Shown piece by piece: positions 42,109 through 50,397 of a stretch of 60,536 bases of DNA. The notes under the pieces are model-generated. The model was not told where the DNA came from and made no database searches. It worked only from the letters and a program-made list of their open reading frames with translations. The position numbers were made by a program, and so were the translations under genes. The DNA lies in NCBI RefSeq assembly GCF_011393025.1, contig NZ_JAAOEO010000025.1:1-60536 (forward strand), read 5' to 3'. Position 1 is the first letter of the stretch. Every line of letters begins with the position of its first letter. This stretch comes from Neobacillus terrae. GTDB taxonomy: Bacteria > Bacillota > Bacilli > Bacillales > Cytobacillaceae.

Positions 42109-42645
42109 ATGTCTCGCGTAGGTAAAAAACCAATCGAAATTCCTGAAGGAGTTACGGTTACTTTAGATAATAACAATGTTACAGTTAAAGGAACAAAAGG
42201 CGAATTAACTCGTTCTTTTAATCCTAATATCGAAATCAAAGTTGAAGATAACGTGGTTACTGTAACCCGTCCATCTGATTCAAAAGAACACCGTGCGCTG
42301 CATGGCACAACTCGTGCTGTTATCGCTAACATGGTTGAAGGTGTTTCAAAAGGATTTGAAAGAGGCTTAGAATTAATCGGGGTTGGATACCGTGCTTCCA
42401 AGCAAGGATCCAAGCTAGTATTAAACGTTGGTTACTCTCATCCAGTTGAAATCGAGCCTGAACAAGGTTTGGAAATTGAAGTACCTGCAAATACAAGAGT
42501 AATTGTAAAAGGTACTGATAAAGAACGTGTTGGAGCTCTTGCTGCCAATATTCGTGGAGTACGTCCTCCAGAGCCATATAAAGGCAAAGGAATCCGTTAT
42601 GAAGGCGAATATGTGCGTCGTAAAGAGGGTAAAACAGGTAAGTAA
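42109..42645 (+). CDS. rplF: 50S ribosomal protein L6
   Basis: The 178-residue protein has the usual two repeated domains and the C-terminal GVRPPEPYKGKGIRYEGEYV segment that contacts the sarcin-ricin region. It begins MSRVGKKPIEIP. A TGGAGGTGC site precedes the ATG. Confidence 0.98.
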   Translation: MSRVGKKPIEIPEGVTVTLDNNNVTVKGTKGELTRSFNPNIEIKVEDNVVTVTRPSDSKEHRALHGTTRAVIANMVEGVSKGFERGLELIGVGYRASKQGSKLVLNVGYSHPVEIEPEQGLEIEVPANTRVIVKGTDKERVGALAANIRGVRPPEPYKGKGIRYEGEYVRRKEGKTGK

Positions 42646-42677
42646 TGCCGCATAGGTAAACGAAAGGAGTGACGGAT

Positions 42678-43040
42678 ATGATTTCGAAGCTTGATAAAAA
42701 CGCTACTCGCAAAAAGAGACACGCCCGTGTTCGTGCGAAACTTAGCGGAACTTCAGCTCGTCCACGTCTAAATGTGTTTCGTTCCAATAAACATATTTAT
42801 GCTCAACTAATTGATGATATCAATGGAGTTACTATCGCTAGTGCTTCTACATTAGATAAAGAATTAGCTCTTGAATCTACAAGCAATCTTGAAGCTGCTC
42901 AAAAGATTGGAGAACTAGTTGCAAAACGCGCAGTTGAAAAAGGCGTTTCAGCAATTGTTTTTGACCGTGGCGGATACCTATATCATGGTCGTATTAAAGC
43001 ATTGGCTGATGCTGCACGTGAGAACGGCCTACAATTTTAA
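42678..43040 (+). CDS. rplR: 50S ribosomal protein L18
   Basis: The 120-residue protein binds 5S rRNA with L5. It has a basic N-terminus (KKRHARVRAKLSG) and ends in FDRGGYLYHGRIKALADAARENGLQF-like sequence. ATG 42678 follows GAAAGGAGTGAC; the in-frame GTG at 42669 overlaps that site and is rejected. The length then equals that of B. subtilis L18. Confidence 0.97.
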   Translation: MISKLDKNATRKKRHARVRAKLSGTSARPRLNVFRSNKHIYAQLIDDINGVTIASASTLDKELALESTSNLEAAQKIGELVAKRAVEKGVSAIVFDRGGYLYHGRIKALADAARENGLQF

Positions 43041-43064
43041 TAGACAAAGGAGGGACACACACAA

Positions 43065-43565
43065 ATGCGTCGTATTGATCCAAACAAACTTGAACTTGAA
43101 GAACGCGTAGTTACAGTTAACCGTGTTGCTAAAGTTGTTAAAGGTGGACGCCGTTTCCGTTTCACTGCTCTTGTAGTAGTTGGAGACAAAAACGGTCATG
43201 TCGGTTTCGGCACAGGTAAAGCACAGGAAGTTCCTGATGCAATCCGTAAAGCTATCGAAGATGCAAAGAAAAACCTTATCGAAGTACCTATCGTAGGAAC
43301 TACTCTTCCTCACCAGGTAATCGGACGTTTTGGTGCGGGTGAAATTCTTCTTAAGCCTGCTTCAGAAGGTACAGGAGTTATCGCTGGCGGACCTGTCCGT
43401 GCGGTACTTGAACTTGCAGGTGTAGCAGATATCCTTTCTAAATCTTTAGGTACTAACACACCAATCAACATGGTTCGTGCTACTTTAGAAGGACTAAAAC
43501 AATTAAAACGTGCTGAAGACGTAGCAAAATTACGCGGTAAATCAGTAGAAGAACTGTTAGGATAA
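43065..43565 (+). CDS. rpsE: 30S ribosomal protein S5
   Basis: The 166-residue protein has the S5 double-stranded RNA-binding fold (VGDKNGHVGFGTGKAQEVP) and a C-terminal domain facing S8. It supports accuracy and mRNA entry; the VVKGGRRF loop, where spectinomycin resistance arises, is unaltered. AAAGGAGGG precedes the ATG. Confidence 0.98.
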   Translation: MRRIDPNKLELEERVVTVNRVAKVVKGGRRFRFTALVVVGDKNGHVGFGTGKAQEVPDAIRKAIEDAKKNLIEVPIVGTTLPHQVIGRFGAGEILLKPASEGTGVIAGGPVRAVLELAGVADILSKSLGTNTPINMVRATLEGLKQLKRAEDVAKLRGKSVEELLG

Positions 43566-43579
43566 GGGGGGGAAATCAA

Positions 43580-43762
43580 ATGGCGAATAAACTAGAAATT
43601 ACCCTCACTCGCAGCGTGATTGGTCGTCCTCAAGACCAGCGCGAAACAGTAAAGGCTCTGGGATTACGCAAAGTTAACCAAACTGTTGAACAACAAGACA
43701 ATGCTGCTATTCGCGGTATGATCAATAAAGTTGCTCACCTTGTAACAGTTAAAGAACTATAA
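43580..43762 (+). CDS. rpmD: 50S ribosomal protein L30
   Basis: The 60-residue protein begins MANKLEITLTRSVIGRPQDQ and has the short bacterial L30 fold. It sits on the 50S back near helix 38. The AAGGGGGGGAA site precedes the ATG, 14 bases after rpsE. Confidence 0.97.
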   Translation: MANKLEITLTRSVIGRPQDQRETVKALGLRKVNQTVEQQDNAAIRGMINKVAHLVTVKEL

Positions 43763-43795
43763 TTTGATTCTTTTCTTTCATAAGGAGGTGCCAAT

Positions 43796-44236
43796 ATGAA
43801 ACTTCATGAATTAAAACCTGCTGAAGGTTCTCGTAAAGAACGCAAACGTCTAGGACGTGGTATCGGTTCTGGTCAAGGTAAGACAGCTGGTAAAGGTCAT
43901 AAAGGTCAAAATGCCCGATCCGGTGGCGGTGTTCGCCTTGGATTTGAGGGTGGACAGACACCTTTATTCCGTCGTTTGCCTAAACGTGGATTTACAAACA
44001 TCAATCGTAAAGAGTACGCAGTTGTTAATCTTGATGCATTAAACCGTTTTGAAGAAGGTACAGAAGTTACTCCAGAACTTCTTATCGAATCAGGGGTTGT
44101 TAGCAACGAGCGTGCAGGAATTAAGATTCTTGCAAAAGGGAACGTTGAGAAAAAGTTAACTGTTAAAGCTCATAAATTCTCCTCTGCTGCCAAGGAAGCA
44201 ATCGAAGCTGTCGGTGGAAAAACTGAGGTGATCTAA
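43796..44236 (+). CDS. rplO: 50S ribosomal protein L15
   Basis: The 146-residue protein has a long glycine- and arginine-rich N-terminal extension (GRGIGSGQGKTAGKGHKGQ) that threads into 23S rRNA, and a globular C-terminus. It is a late assembly protein. Its TAA overlaps the secY ATG by one base, as is common, linking translation of the two. Confidence 0.98.
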   Translation: MKLHELKPAEGSRKERKRLGRGIGSGQGKTAGKGHKGQNARSGGGVRLGFEGGQTPLFRRLPKRGFTNINRKEYAVVNLDALNRFEEGTEVTPELLIESGVVSNERAGIKILAKGNVEKKLTVKAHKFSSAAKEAIEAVGGKTEVI

Positions 44237-45531
44237 TGTTCCAGTCAATCTCCAATTTTATGCGCGTGGGTGATATTAGACGAAAGATTGGTTTCACCCT
44301 TTTAATGTTAATAGTATTTCGTCTTGGTACGTTTATTCCTGTACCAAACGTAAATGCCGATATTCTTGGTGCCCAGGATAAGCTAAGTGTATTCGGCATC
44401 CTGAATACCTTTGGCGGTGGCGCCCTAAAAAAATTCTCTATTTTTGCAATGGGAATCATGCCGTATATCACAGCATCGATCATCATTCAGCTTTTGCAGA
44501 TGGATGTCGTGCCTAAATTTACGGAATGGTCCAAGCAAGGAGATGCGGGCCGCCGCAAGCTTGCTCAATTTACCCGTTATTTCACTGTTGTGCTTGGATT
44601 TATCCAGGCATTAGGCATGTCTTACGGGTTTAATAATTTAGCAGGTAATCAATTGATTCAAAACCCGGGAATAGGTACTTACTTGCTAATTGCGACAGTT
44701 TTAACTGCCGGTACATCTTTCCTGATGTGGCTTGGTGAACAAATCACTTCTAAAGGCGTTGGAAATGGTATTTCCATTATCATTTTTGCTGGTATTGTGG
44801 CAGGAATTCCTACTACAGTAAACCAAATATATGTACAGCAATTTGAAAATGCTGGGGACAAATTGTTTATGAATATCGTAACATCTGTCCTCATTTTGAT
44901 TGCCGTTATTGCGATTGTTGTTGGTGTTATCTTTATCCAACAAGCAAACCGCAAGATTCCAATTCAGTATGCAAAGCGTGTAGTTGCAGGCCGTAATCCT
45001 GTTGGCGGACAATCAACACATATGCCGTTGAAGGTTAACGCAGCTGGAGTTATTCCTGTAATCTTTGCAATTTCCTTTATTGTGACACCAAGGACAATTG
45101 CGTCCTTCTTCCCATCCAATAATGTGACACTCTGGATTCAAAAGATCTTTGATTACTCTCATCCTATTGGTATGGTTTTATATGCAGCGCTAATTATCGC
45201 GTTTACTTATTTCTATGCTTTTATTCAGGTTAACCCTGAGCAAGCAGCAGAAAATCTGCAAAAGCAGAGCGGCTATATCCCAGGCATTCGTCCGGGAAAA
45301 AGCACACAGGAATATTTAACACGTGTTTTATATCGTTTAACATTTGTTGGATCTTTATTCCTGGCTGTTATTGCCGTTCTTCCGGTTATCTTTATTAAAA
45401 TAGCGAATTTGCCTGCTACTGCCCAAATCGGCGGAACCAGCCTGCTAATCGTTATTGGTGTTGCGCTTGATACAATGAAGCAGCTGGAAGCGCAGTTAGT
45501 TAAACGCCAATATAAAGGTTTCATTAAATAA
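44236..45531 (+). CDS. secY: SecY, protein-conducting channel of the Sec translocase
   Basis: The 431-residue integral membrane protein has about ten transmembrane helices and the C-terminal cytosolic loops that bind ribosomes or SecA. The motif AMGIMPYITASIIIQLLQ is typical of the plug region and helix 2. It forms SecYEG with SecE (17284) and SecG. The start overlaps the rplO stop. A GGGGA/TCCCC inverted repeat lies in the 59-base gap before adk but has no T run. Confidence 0.98.
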   Translation: MFQSISNFMRVGDIRRKIGFTLLMLIVFRLGTFIPVPNVNADILGAQDKLSVFGILNTFGGGALKKFSIFAMGIMPYITASIIIQLLQMDVVPKFTEWSKQGDAGRRKLAQFTRYFTVVLGFIQALGMSYGFNNLAGNQLIQNPGIGTYLLIATVLTAGTSFLMWLGEQITSKGVGNGISIIIFAGIVAGIPTTVNQIYVQQFENAGDKLFMNIVTSVLILIAVIAIVVGVIFIQQANRKIPIQYAKRVVAGRNPVGGQSTHMPLKVNAAGVIPVIFAISFIVTPRTIASFFPSNNVTLWIQKIFDYSHPIGMVLYAALIIAFTYFYAFIQVNPEQAAENLQKQSGYIPGIRPGKSTQEYLTRVLYRLTFVGSLFLAVIAVLPVIFIKIANLPATAQIGGTSLLIVIGVALDTMKQLEAQLVKRQYKGFIK

Positions 45532-45590
45532 ATGGATTTAGGGGGAATGTTCCCCTTAAACCCAATTTTTAAACCTGAGGGGGTACACGT

Positions 45591-46241
45591 GTGAATTTAG
45601 TTTTAATGGGGCTACCTGGTGCCGGCAAGGGTACTCAGGCCGAAAAAATTGTCAATAAATACGGCATCCCTCATATTTCGACTGGAGATATGTTCCGTGC
45701 AGCTATGAAAGAAGAAACGGAGCTTGGTTTAAAAGCTAAGTCTTACATGGATAAAGGTGAACTTGTTCCTGATGAGGTGACAATTGGAATAGTTCGGGAA
45801 CGTCTAAGCAAAGAGGACTGCGAAAGTGGGTTCCTGCTTGATGGCTTTCCAAGAACAGTTCCCCAGGCAGAAGCTCTTGAAGAAATCCTGAATGATTTAA
45901 ATAAAAAAATCGATTACGTCATTAATATTGATGTAGACCAGGATATTTTGATGGAACGTCTGACAGGACGCCGAATTTGCAAAAATTGTGGCGCAACCTA
46001 TCACCTGGTATTTAATCCTCCTGCAAAGGAAAATGTTTGTGACCGCTGTGGCGGTGAACTTTATCAAAGGGCAGATGATAATGCTGAAACTGTTCAAACT
46101 CGTTTGGAAGTTAACATTAAACAATCTCAGCCTTTGCTAAACTTCTATGAAACAAAAGGGTACTTACGCAATATTGACGGCCAGCAAGATATCAACAAAG
46201 TTTTTGCGGATGTTGATCAATTGCTTGGGGGCTTAAAGTAA
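45591..46241 (+). CDS. adk: Adenylate kinase
   Basis: The 216-residue enzyme interconverts ATP + AMP and 2 ADP. The P-loop GLPGAGKGT (7-15), the DGFPRT AMP-binding motif and a zinc-binding LID (CKNCG...CDRCG) are visible; four cysteines mark the structural zinc form common in Gram-positives. The start is GTG with GAGGGGGT upstream. Its stop overlaps the map ATG by one base. Confidence 0.98.
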   Translation: MNLVLMGLPGAGKGTQAEKIVNKYGIPHISTGDMFRAAMKEETELGLKAKSYMDKGELVPDEVTIGIVRERLSKEDCESGFLLDGFPRTVPQAEALEEILNDLNKKIDYVINIDVDQDILMERLTGRRICKNCGATYHLVFNPPAKENVCDRCGGELYQRADDNAETVQTRLEVNIKQSQPLLNFYETKGYLRNIDGQQDINKVFADVDQLLGGLK

Positions 46242-46987
46242 TGATCATTTGCAAAACCCCACGCGAGATTGAGATCATGCGTGAAGCAGGCAGGATTGTT
46301 GCTCTTACCCATCAGGAGCTTAAAAAACATATTGCTCCTGGTATAACAACAAAAAAGCTTGATCAGATTGCTGAGGAATTTATTTGCGGTAAGGATGCAA
46401 TTCCTTCGTTCAAAGGGTATAATGGTTTTCGCGGCAGCATTTGTACGTCAGTGAACAATGAACTTGTTCATGGAATCCCTGGAAGCCGAGTTTTAAATGA
46501 GGGCGACATTATCAGTATTGATATTGGAGCTAAGTTTTACGGATATCATGGCGATTCAGCATGGACCTATGCTGTTGGAAGCATTGATGAAGAATCCCAG
46601 CGTCTTTTAGACGTTACGGAAGAATCTCTTTATCAAGGTTTGAAAGAAGCAAAACCTGAAGAGCGTCTTTCAAATATCTCTCATGCGATTCAAAAATATG
46701 TGGAAGCAAATGGATTTTCTGTTGTGCGCGAGTATGTCGGGCACGGAGTAGGGCAAGACTTACATGAGGATCCAGATATTCCTCATTATGGACCGCCCGG
46801 TAAAGGCCCACGTCTAAAGCCTGGGATGGTACTGGCAATTGAACCAATGGTTAATGCAGGAAGTCGGTATGTAAAAACGCTGGCTGATGACTGGACCGTT
46901 GTCACACAAGACGGTAAGGTGTGTGCCCATTTTGAGCATACCATTGCAATCACTGAAACAGGTTTTGAGATTCTTACAAAAGCCTAA
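46241..46987 (+). CDS. map: Methionine aminopeptidase type I
   Basis: The 248-residue enzyme removes the initiator methionine. The metal ligands are in DIGAKFYGYHGDSA (two Asp), GHGVGQDLHEDP (His), AIEPMV (Glu) and FEHTIAI (Glu). No N-terminal zinc extension is present. The ATG overlaps the adk TAA. Confidence 0.97.
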   Translation: MIICKTPREIEIMREAGRIVALTHQELKKHIAPGITTKKLDQIAEEFICGKDAIPSFKGYNGFRGSICTSVNNELVHGIPGSRVLNEGDIISIDIGAKFYGYHGDSAWTYAVGSIDEESQRLLDVTEESLYQGLKEAKPEERLSNISHAIQKYVEANGFSVVREYVGHGVGQDLHEDPDIPHYGPPGKGPRLKPGMVLAIEPMVNAGSRYVKTLADDWTVVTQDGKVCAHFEHTIAITETGFEILTKA

Positions 46988-47002
46988 AAAGCAGGTGATT
47001 AC

Positions 47003-47338
47003 ATGATCAATGCAGCTTCTCTCCCTATACCTGGACAATTTGTTAGAGTTTCCAGAGGACGGGATGCAGGTCAGTATGCTATAATAGTAAGGTTGGCTGA
47101 TGATAAATTTGTTTTTCTGGCGGATGGGGATAAACGGAAGTTTGATTCTCCCAAAAAGAAGAACATTCTCCACCTTCGCTTATTTGATCAAGTATCTCCT
47201 GAAGTTCATAACAGTATTATGGAAACAGGTCGTGTAACAAACGGAAAACTTCGTTATGCTCTTACGAAGTTTTTGAATGAACACCTATCTGAAATAGAGA
47301 AGGGAGACGAGATCAATGGCGAAAGACGATGTTATTGA
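47003..47338 (+). CDS. ybzG: KOW-domain RNA-binding protein (YbzG-like)
   Basis: The 111-residue protein has an N-terminal KOW-type module (PGQFVRVSRGRDAGQYAIIVRL) like that of L14e-class proteins, followed by a basic, helical C-terminus. A role in RNA or ribosome binding is inferred; the function is not established. It lies between map and infA as in other Bacillus, follows a GCAGGTGA site, and its last 23 bases overlap infA in another frame. Confidence 0.85.
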   Translation: MINAASLPIPGQFVRVSRGRDAGQYAIIVRLADDKFVFLADGDKRKFDSPKKKNILHLRLFDQVSPEVHNSIMETGRVTNGKLRYALTKFLNEHLSEIEKGDEINGERRCY

Positions 47339-47534
47339 AATTGAAGGTAAAGTAATAGAAACTTTGCCAAACGCAATGTTTAAGGTAGAATTAGAAAATG
47401 GTCATAGTGTGCTTGCTCATGTTTCCGGTAAAATTCGAATGCACTTCATTCGTATTCTTCCAGGTGACAAAGTCACTGTAGAGCTTTCCCCGTATGACTT
47501 AACACGCGGAAGAATTACTTACCGCTTTAAATAA
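47316..47534 (+). CDS. infA: Translation initiation factor IF-1
   Basis: The 72-residue OB-fold protein (MAKDDVIEIEGKVIETLPNAMF, GKIRMHFIRILPGDKV) binds the 30S A site during initiation. It begins 23 bases before the stop of the KOW gene, with AGAAGGGAGA as the binding site inside that gene. rpmJ, rpsM and rpsK follow. Confidence 0.98.
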   Translation: MAKDDVIEIEGKVIETLPNAMFKVELENGHSVLAHVSGKIRMHFIRILPGDKVTVELSPYDLTRGRITYRFK

Positions 47535-47570
47535 TTACTTGCACTCCGTACTATTAAGGAGGTTAGGATA

Positions 47571-47684
47571 ATGAAAGTAAGACCATCAGTTAAGCCGATC
47601 TGCGAGAAATGTAAAGTTATCCGTAGACGCGGTAAAGTCATGGTTATCTGTGAAAACCCTAAACATAAACAAAAACAAGGCTAA
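47571..47684 (+). CDS. rpmJ: 50S ribosomal protein L36
   Basis: The 37-residue protein ([20 protein letters not shown]...) has the zinc ligands CEKC, a later Cys and a His (ICENPKHKQ), so it is the zinc form. AAGGAGGTT precedes the ATG. It lies between infA and rpsM as usual. Confidence 0.97.
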
Positions 47685-47708
47685 AATTGAAGGAGGTGCG
47701 CTATTTCA

Positions 47709-48074
47709 ATGGCACGTATTGCAGGTGTAGATATTCCACGTGAAAAACGTGTAGTAATCTCTTTGACTTACATTTATGGAATTGGTAAAAATACAGCACA
47801 AAAAATTCTTGCAGAAGCTGGTGTTTCTGAAGATACTCGTGTTCGTGACCTTACTGAAGACGAATTAAACAAAATCCGTGATATCATCGACCGACTAAAG
47901 GTTGAAGGTGACCTTCGCCGTGAAATTTCCCTTAACATTAAACGTCTAATGGAAATCGGATGCTATCGTGGTTTGCGTCATCGCCGTGGCTTACCGGTTC
48001 GCGGACAAAACACAAAAAACAACGCTCGTACTCGCAAAGGTCCTCGTAAGACTGTAGCGAACAAGAAGAAATAA
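47709..48074 (+). CDS. rpsM: 30S ribosomal protein S13
   Basis: The 121-residue head protein begins MARIAGVDIPREKRVVISL, contains a helix-two-turn-helix and ends in a basic tail (TRKGPRKTVANKKK) near the A- and P-site tRNAs. It forms inter-subunit bridge B1. A GAAGGAGGTG site precedes the ATG. Confidence 0.98.
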   Translation: MARIAGVDIPREKRVVISLTYIYGIGKNTAQKILAEAGVSEDTRVRDLTEDELNKIRDIIDRLKVEGDLRREISLNIKRLMEIGCYRGLRHRRGLPVRGQNTKNNARTRKGPRKTVANKKK

Positions 48075-48098
48075 TCGGTAAAGGAGGTAACTTTTTAA

Positions 48099-48488
48099 AT
48101 GGCACGTAAAACTAATACACGTAAACGTCGTGTGAAAAAGAATATCGAAGCTGGTATTGCACACATTCGTTCTACATTCAACAATACTATCGTAACGATT
48201 ACTGACGTTCATGGTAACGCTATTTCCTGGTCAAGTGCAGGTGCGCTTGGATTTAGAGGCTCTCGTAAATCCACTCCGTTTGCAGCTCAAATGGCTGCTG
48301 AAACTGCAGCTAAGACTTCTATGGACCATGGCATGAAAACATTAGAAGTAACGGTTAAAGGACCTGGTGCAGGACGTGAAGCAGCGATTCGTGCTCTTCA
48401 AGCTGCAGGACTAGAAGTTACAGCTATTAAAGACGTAACACCTGTTCCGCATAATGGATGCCGCCCACCAAAACGCCGCCGTGTTTAA
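48099..48488 (+). CDS. rpsK: 30S ribosomal protein S11
   Basis: The 129-residue platform protein lies near the E site and contacts the Shine-Dalgarno helix. IEAGIAHIRSTFNNTIVTI and the ending DVTPVPHNGCRPPKRRRV are typical. AAAGGAGGT precedes the ATG. The gene for S4, often in this operon elsewhere, is not here, as in other Bacillus. Confidence 0.98.
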   Translation: MARKTNTRKRRVKKNIEAGIAHIRSTFNNTIVTITDVHGNAISWSSAGALGFRGSRKSTPFAAQMAAETAAKTSMDHGMKTLEVTVKGPGAGREAAIRALQAAGLEVTAIKDVTPVPHNGCRPPKRRRV

Positions 48489-48581
48489 TTTTTCTGTATA
48501 GAATTTGTATCCATGTCTATAATGGGATATGATACTATTATTTTCAAATCTTGCAGAAAACATTTTTCCAGTTGTTGTGCA

Positions 48582-48658
48582 CAAAACGGGGACGTATACA
48601 TGGGGGAATTTCGGTTGGCATATGAACCCGGCCGGGGTTTCGACGTTTTGAAGGAGGG
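48582..48658 (+). promoter_or_regulatory. Structured leader before rpoA
   Basis: CAAAACG (48582-48588) can pair with CGTTTTG (48644-48650) to close a domain with an inner AACCC/GGGTT hairpin (48625-48639). The closing stem abuts the rpoA AAGGAGGG site (48651-48658). The 178-base rpsK-rpoA gap is unusually long for this array. A lone TATAAT at 48518-48523 has no good -35. Confidence 0.45.
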
Positions 48659-48666
48659 TATATTTT

Positions 48667-49611
48667 ATGATCGAAATAGAAAAACCAAAAATTGAAACGA
48701 TTGAGATCAACGATGATGCCAAGTTTGGGAAATTCATCGTAGAGCCACTTGAGCGTGGATATGGTACCACTTTGGGTAACTCCTTACGTCGTATCCTGCT
48801 ATCTTCACTCCCAGGTGCCGCTGTTACATCGATTCAGGTCGATGGGGTACTTCATGAGTTCTCAACAATTGAAGGCGTCGTAGAGGATGTAACATCCATC
48901 ATTTTAAACATTAAAAAACTAGCTTTAAAAATCTACTCTGATGATGAGAAAACTCTTGAAATTGATCTTCAGGGAGAAGGCCCAGTTAAAGCTGCAAATA
49001 TTACGCATGACAGTGATGTTGAAATTCTAAATCCAGATCTTCATATTGCGACTTTAGGATCAAACGGACATTTACGTATGCGTCTTACTGCCAGACGAGG
49101 CAGAGGCTATACACCTGCTGAACAAAACAAGAGAGAAGATCAGCCGATTGGTGTTATTCCTATTGACTCTATTTACACTCCGGTCTCTCGTGTAACATAT
49201 CAGGTAGAAAACACCCGTGTAGGTCAAATGACTAACTACGATAAGCTAACGCTTGATGTTTGGACAGATGGAAGCACTGGGCCAAAAGAAGCGATTGCTC
49301 TTGGTTCTAAGATTTTGACCGAGCATTTGAATATTTTCGTTGGTTTAACTGACGAAGCGCAAAATGCTGAAATTATGATAGAAAAAGAAGAAGACCAAAA
49401 AGAAAAAGTTCTTGAAATGACTATTGAAGAATTGGATCTTTCTGTTCGTTCTTATAACTGCTTAAAACGTGCTGGAATCAACACTGTTCAGGAATTAGCC
49501 AATAAGACTGAAGAAGACATGATGAAAGTACGTAACTTGGGACGTAAATCACTTGAAGAAGTGAAAGCGAAACTTGAAGAGCTGGGATTAGGCCTTCGCA
49601 AGGATGACTGA
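48667..49611 (+). CDS. rpoA: RpoA, RNA polymerase alpha subunit
   Basis: The 314-residue subunit has the dimerising N-terminal domain (about 1-228; GYGTTLGNSLRRILLSSLPGAA), a linker and a C-terminal domain (about 245-314; LSVRSYNCLKRAGI, LGRKSLEEVK) that binds UP elements and regulators. ATG 48667 follows AAGGAGGG. rplQ follows after 82 bases. Confidence 0.98.
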   Translation: MIEIEKPKIETIEINDDAKFGKFIVEPLERGYGTTLGNSLRRILLSSLPGAAVTSIQVDGVLHEFSTIEGVVEDVTSIILNIKKLALKIYSDDEKTLEIDLQGEGPVKAANITHDSDVEILNPDLHIATLGSNGHLRMRLTARRGRGYTPAEQNKREDQPIGVIPIDSIYTPVSRVTYQVENTRVGQMTNYDKLTLDVWTDGSTGPKEAIALGSKILTEHLNIFVGLTDEAQNAEIMIEKEEDQKEKVLEMTIEELDLSVRSYNCLKRAGINTVQELANKTEEDMMKVRNLGRKSLEEVKAKLEELGLGLRKDD

Positions 49612-49693
49612 ATAGCAGTTCCTTGATCTTCACGGATTTTCTTGTGAGCCTATGATAGCCAATTAATGACTTCAACAAAGGAGGGAACCCTTC

Positions 49694-50056
49694 ATGGCAT
49701 ACAGAAAGTTAGGACGCACTTCTGCACAGCGTAAAGCAATGCTGCGTGATTTAACAACAGATTTAATAATTAATGAGCGTATTGAAACAACAGAAACCCG
49801 TGCGAAGGAAATTCGCGGAACTGTTGAAAAAATGATTACTCTTGGCAAACGCGGAGATATTCATGCACGCCGTCAGGCAGCTGCTTACGTACGTAACGAG
49901 ATTGCGGATGCTGAAACCAATGTTTCTGCAATTCAAAAACTATTCACTGATATCGCTCCACGTTATCAAGAGCGCCAAGGTGGATACACTCGAATCATGA
50001 AAGTTGGTCCTCGCCGCGGCGACGGTGCACCAATGGTAATTATCGAGTTAGTTTAA
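49694..50056 (+). CDS. rplQ: 50S ribosomal protein L17
   Basis: The 120-residue protein (MAYRKLGRTSAQRKAMLRDL; GGYTRIMKVGPRRGDGAPM) lies near the exit tunnel. It ends the continuous S10-spc-alpha run. AAAGGAGGGAA precedes the ATG and an intrinsic terminator follows. Confidence 0.98.
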   Translation: MAYRKLGRTSAQRKAMLRDLTTDLIINERIETTETRAKEIRGTVEKMITLGKRGDIHARRQAAAYVRNEIADAETNVSAIQKLFTDIAPRYQERQGGYTRIMKVGPRRGDGAPMVIIELV

Positions 50057-50074
50057 TACCTTTCAACAGACAAC

Positions 50075-50118
50075 AAGGGCGTGGACAGTTTAGAACAAAC
50101 TTGTTCTCTGCCCTTTTT
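50075..50118 (+). terminator. Terminator after rplQ
   Basis: AAGGGC (50075-50080) pairs with GCCCTT (50110-50115) and encloses a second AGAACAA/TTGTTCT hairpin; five T end it. Confidence 0.85.
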
Positions 50119-50255
50119 CTGCAGAAAGAACTGAATACAAAAACGAACCAAGCCCAAACGAGCGTTACGATGAGCGTGATAGTTTTACAGATGGGTGGAA
50201 CAGCTCCATAACTGCTTTTTACTTGCGGCCTTCTGATCACGCCCCGTCTAGCTCA

Positions 50256-50334
50256 TGCACCTCCTCCATTATTGCGAGGACTTATCTTGCAGCAGAAGAA
50301 ATCCTTCTGCCGGAGGGAGGTGCAGGCTTTTTTT
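50256..50334 (+). promoter_or_regulatory. Branched terminator/attenuator-like leader before ecfA1
   Basis: TGCACCTCC (50256-50264) pairs with GGAGGTGCA (50316-50324), enclosing GCAGAAG/CTTCTGC (50292-50298, 50304-50310), and a run of seven T follows (50328-50334). It lies 64 bases before ecfA1 and after the rplQ terminator, so it could attenuate the ecf-truA transcript. I recognise no known riboswitch class in it. Confidence 0.6.
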
Positions 50335-50397
50335 GTATTCAGAGAAAAAGTCAGCTTAGCAGAGAGAGATTAGATGAGGAGAGAGGGGAATAATTCA

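Noticed and set aside
45540..45557. Terminator between secY and adk
   Set aside because: GGGGA/TCCCC repeat is followed by AAACCC rather than T residues, and adk is normally co-transcribed.
50040..50240. 66-codon reverse frame with a hydrophobic stretch between rplQ and ecfA1
   Set aside because: It runs through the rplQ terminator hairpin, has a GTG start with the nearest binding site over 20 bases away, and overlaps the rplQ end.
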